DNA from: Azospirillaceae bacterium
GTDB taxonomy: Bacteria > Pseudomonadota > Alphaproteobacteria > Azospirillales > Azospirillaceae
Length of the DNA stretch: 64,000 nucleotides
Direction: 5' to 3'
Assembly (NCBI GenBank): GCA_028283825.1
Contig: JAPWJW010000005.1
Coordinates: 186,001 to 250,000, forward strand
The position numbers and the translations under genes are program-made. Below, one piece after another: positions 61,505 through 64,000 of this stretch (the first letter of the stretch is position 1; every line of letters starts with the position of its first letter). The notes under the pieces are model-generated. The model was not told the origin of the DNA. It saw only the letters and a program-made list of their open reading frames with translations, and ran no database searches.

Positions 61505-63922
61505 ATGAACGCCTTGCCCTCCTTCCTGCGCCGCCACCTGGGTTTCACCTTGCTGAACCTGGCTGGTTTGGCGGTGGGCATTGCCGCCTTCCTGCTGGTC
61601 AGCCTGTATGTGGCGCAGGAACTGTCGGTGGACCGGGGGTTCACCGATGCCGCCCGCCTGTACCGCGTGGGCAGCCAGTTCAACGTGGGCGGCCAGGCCA
61701 TCCGCATGGTCTACGCCCCCACCGACCTGCCGGCGGCATTGCTGGAGGAGGTGCCGGGGGTGGAGGCCGCCACCCGCATGGAATCCGACCGGGTGATGTT
61801 GGGCGCCGCCGACCGTTTCTTCGAACAGCACCTGCTGTGGGCCGATCCCAACTTCCTGCGCCTGCTGGACTATCCGCTGGAACGCGGTGACGCCGCCACG
61901 GCGCTGGCGCGGCCGGACGGCATCGTCGTCACGCGGGCGGCGGCGCGCGGCCTGTTCGGTGACGCCGATCCCATGGGGCGCGTGGTCCAGGTGAAGAACG
62001 GGCCGGCGCTGACCGTCACCGGCATCCTGGCGACGCCGCCGCAAAGCCATCTGGCGTTCACCGCCATCGCCGCCGACGCGGCCCGGGGGCCGAAGTCGTG
62101 GGCGCATACCGCCGGCGGGCCCTGGACCGACATCCATGGGGCCGTGACCTACGTCCGCCTGGCCAAGGGCGTGTCGGCCGCCGCCGTGGCCGCCGCACTG
62201 CCCGCCTTCGTCGATCATCACAATCCGCCCAACCCGGACCAGGCCGGCGCCGGTCACCAGAACCTGTTGAGCCTGCGGCTGGATCCGGTGCCCGGCATCT
62301 ACCTGCATGTCAAGGCGCTGGGCGACCTCACCGCCGGCGGCGACGTCGGGACGTTGCGGGTGCTGGGCGGCGTGGCGATGGCGATCCTGGGCATCGCCAT
62401 CGCCAACTACACCAACATGGCCACGGCCCAGGCCATCAACCGCGCGCGCGAGGTGGGGGTGCGCAAGCTGCTGGGCGCGCGGCGGCGGCAACTGCTGGCC
62501 CTTTTCACGGGTGAGGCGGTGGCGCTGGCCGCCATCGGCACGCTGGCCGCGCTGGCCCTGATGGAGGTGACCCTGCCGGTGTTCCAGGCGCTGGTGGGAC
62601 GGGATGTCAGCCTGGCGCCCCTGACCCATGGCTGGCTGTTGCCGTTGCTGCTGGTGACGCCCCTGGTCGTGGGCGGCCTGGGCGGCTTCTATCCGGCCCT
62701 GGTGCTGTCGGGCCACCGCCCGGCGGAGGTGCTGAAGGGCCGGACCCAGGCCCCCGGCGTGGGGCGATTGCGCGCGGCATTGGTGGTGGGGCAGTTCGCC
62801 GTGTCCATCGCCCTGATGGTGGCGACCCTGACGGTGCAGCGCCAGGTGGCGCATGTCCAGGCCGCCGGCCTGGGCTATGCGCCGGAGAATTTGTATGTCC
62901 TGTCCGACCTGCCGGGCGACGCCGCCCGCCTGGCCACCCTGAAGGCGGAACTGCGGCACCTGCCCGGGGTGCTGGACGCGGGATATTCCAACCTGGTGCC
63001 GGCGGCGACATCGGAAAGCCTGTCCAACCTCAGCCTAGCGGAGGACAGCCGCAGCACCCTGCGGGAGGCGCGCGGCATCGCCACCTTCACGGCGGATGAG
63101 GATTTCTTCGGCACCTATGGCGCCCGCTGGGTGGCCGGCGGCCTACCCCCCGGTTGGAAGCCCGCCCTGGAGGGCGATGCTGGTGTGCTTCTTTATGCCG
63201 TCGTGACGGAAGAGGCCGCCCGCCGCATGGGGTATGCCCGGCCCCAGGACGCGGTGGGGGAGCGATTCTATGCCGACAGCGCGCGCACCCAGGCTATCGA
63301 GGTCGCCGGCGTGGTGGCGGACATGCGGTTCCAGTCGGCCCGGCAATCCGACCAGCCGTTGGTGTTCGTCCTCAAGGCCGGGGGCGACAGCCTGACTCTG
63401 CGTCTGGCGGCCAGTGACCAGCACGCCACGGTGGACGCGGTGAACGCCGTGGCCGACCGGATTTATCCCGACGCCGATTACCTGCGCCGCGATTTCGTCG
63501 ATCAGCGCGTGGCCGGCCTTTACGCGGCGGAGGAGCGTCAGGCCCGGATCTTCGCCACGTTCAGCGCGCTCGCCATCGTGCTGGCCAATCTGGGCCTGTT
63601 CGGCCTGACCGCCCTGACGGCAGCGCGCCGGACCAAGGAGATCGGGGTGCGCCGGGTGGTGGGGGCCGGCGTGGGCGACATCCTGGGCCTGCTGGCTTGG
63701 CAGTTCAGCCGCCCCGTGCTGCTGGCCAACCTCATCGCCTGGCCGCTGGCCTGGTGGGGCCTGCACCACTGGCTGATCCAGTTCGCCGTGCGGGTGGACC
63801 AGGGGCCGGGCACTTTCCTGGCGGCGGGGGTGATAGCCCTGGCGGTGGCGCTGGCCACCGTCGCCGTCCACGTCATCCGCGTGGCCAAGGCGCCGCCGGT
63901 GACGGCGCTGCGGTATGAGTAG
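61505..63922 (+). CDS. FtsX/MacB-like ABC transporter permease, paralogue 3
   Basis: 805 residues with a gaggggacggg ribosome region. The same duplicated FtsX layout is present: LPSFLRRHLGFTLLNLAGLA at the N-terminus, REVGVRKLLGARRRQLLALF in the first block and RRTKEIGVRRVVGAGVGDIL in the last. The periplasmic domains differ more from the other paralogues than the membrane parts, which suggests different partners or substrates with a shared membrane mechanism. The 78 bases that follow to the window edge show no gene. Confidence 0.85.
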   Translation: MNALPSFLRRHLGFTLLNLAGLAVGIAAFLLVSLYVAQELSVDRGFTDAARLYRVGSQFNVGGQAIRMVYAPTDLPAALLEEVPGVEAATRMESDRVMLGAADRFFEQHLLWADPNFLRLLDYPLERGDAATALARPDGIVVTRAAARGLFGDADPMGRVVQVKNGPALTVTGILATPPQSHLAFTAIAADAARGPKSWAHTAGGPWTDIHGAVTYVRLAKGVSAAAVAAALPAFVDHHNPPNPDQAGAGHQNLLSLRLDPVPGIYLHVKALGDLTAGGDVGTLRVLGGVAMAILGIAIANYTNMATAQAINRAREVGVRKLLGARRRQLLALFTGEAVALAAIGTLAALALMEVTLPVFQALVGRDVSLAPLTHGWLLPLLLVTPLVVGGLGGFYPALVLSGHRPAEVLKGRTQAPGVGRLRAALVVGQFAVSIALMVATLTVQRQVAHVQAAGLGYAPENLYVLSDLPGDAARLATLKAELRHLPGVLDAGYSNLVPAATSESLSNLSLAEDSRSTLREARGIATFTADEDFFGTYGARWVAGGLPPGWKPALEGDAGVLLYAVVTEEAARRMGYARPQDAVGERFYADSARTQAIEVAGVVADMRFQSARQSDQPLVFVLKAGGDSLTLRLAASDQHATVDAVNAVADRIYPDADYLRRDFVDQRVAGLYAAEERQARIFATFSALAIVLANLGLFGLTALTAARRTKEIGVRRVVGAGVGDILGLLAWQFSRPVLLANLIAWPLAWWGLHHWLIQFAVRVDQGPGTFLAAGVIALAVALATVAVHVIRVAKAPPVTALRYE

Positions 63923-64000
63923 GGACAAGCCGGGGGCGCATGTCATAATAGGGCATACCGCCGGACACGGGTTCCCCTCTGACATGCGCACCGTTCCGAA

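Overview
The window is a GC-rich, densely packed chromosomal segment. The codon use, the frequent 1-4 base gene overlaps (ATGA/GTGA) and the gene families suggest an alphaproteobacterium, perhaps near Rhodospirillales/Azospirillaceae. That placement is an inference; the window has no rRNA, tRNA or other phylogenetic marker. I see no CRISPR array, prophage or replication origin.

Layout. (1) 1-7070 is a polysaccharide locus: a Wzy/ligase-like protein (cut by the left edge) and a Wzx-like flippase on the minus strand, divergent from a Wzz-like co-polymerase, a family 2 glycosyltransferase and a long SLBB-type export protein. (2) 7175-14109 is a tight operon of three B12-binding-type radical SAM proteins, one SPASM-like radical SAM protein and two methyltransferases, which looks like an uncharacterised biosynthetic pathway. 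(3) 14143-17369 holds a ParDE toxin-antitoxin pair with a palindromic operator, an amidohydrolase, a YdcF/ElyC-type membrane protein and a third methyltransferase. (4) 17377-21526 (minus) is a porin-cytochrome conduit: a monohaem cytochrome c, a decahaem MtrA/PioA-like cytochrome and an MtrB/PioB-like barrel. (5) 21890-27874 is a degenerate array of Rhs C-terminal fragments carrying different toxin tips, three of them followed by an immunity gene. The array ends at an IS3-family element (27872-29192).

(6) 29288-52630 (minus) is a nearly complete extracellular-type contractile injection system (eCIS; Afp/PVC/MAC-like). In transcription order it encodes a Pvc16-like terminator, an unknown 450-residue protein, one sheath, two tubes, a DUF5908 protein, a fused LysM+VgrG-like baseplate/spike protein, PAAR, gp25, a baseplate-J protein, an Afp12-like protein with an apparent frameshift, two probable cargo proteins with a shared N-terminal motif, a tape measure and an AAA+ ATPase. 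No tail fibre gene is recognisable. (7) 52978-56366 (plus) encodes a sensor kinase, an OmpR-type regulator and an S41 peptidase, divergent from the eCIS. (8) 56656-63922 contains three tandem paralogous FtsX/MacB-like permeases with no ATPase gene in view.

The regions look like separate modules. Within modules the genes plausibly act together: polymerise, flip and export a glycan; move electrons across the outer membrane; assemble and load an injection particle. Three places (Rhs copy 1, the Afp12-like gene and the Afp7/Afp8 junction) differ by one base from an intact reading. They could be real mutations or assembly errors.
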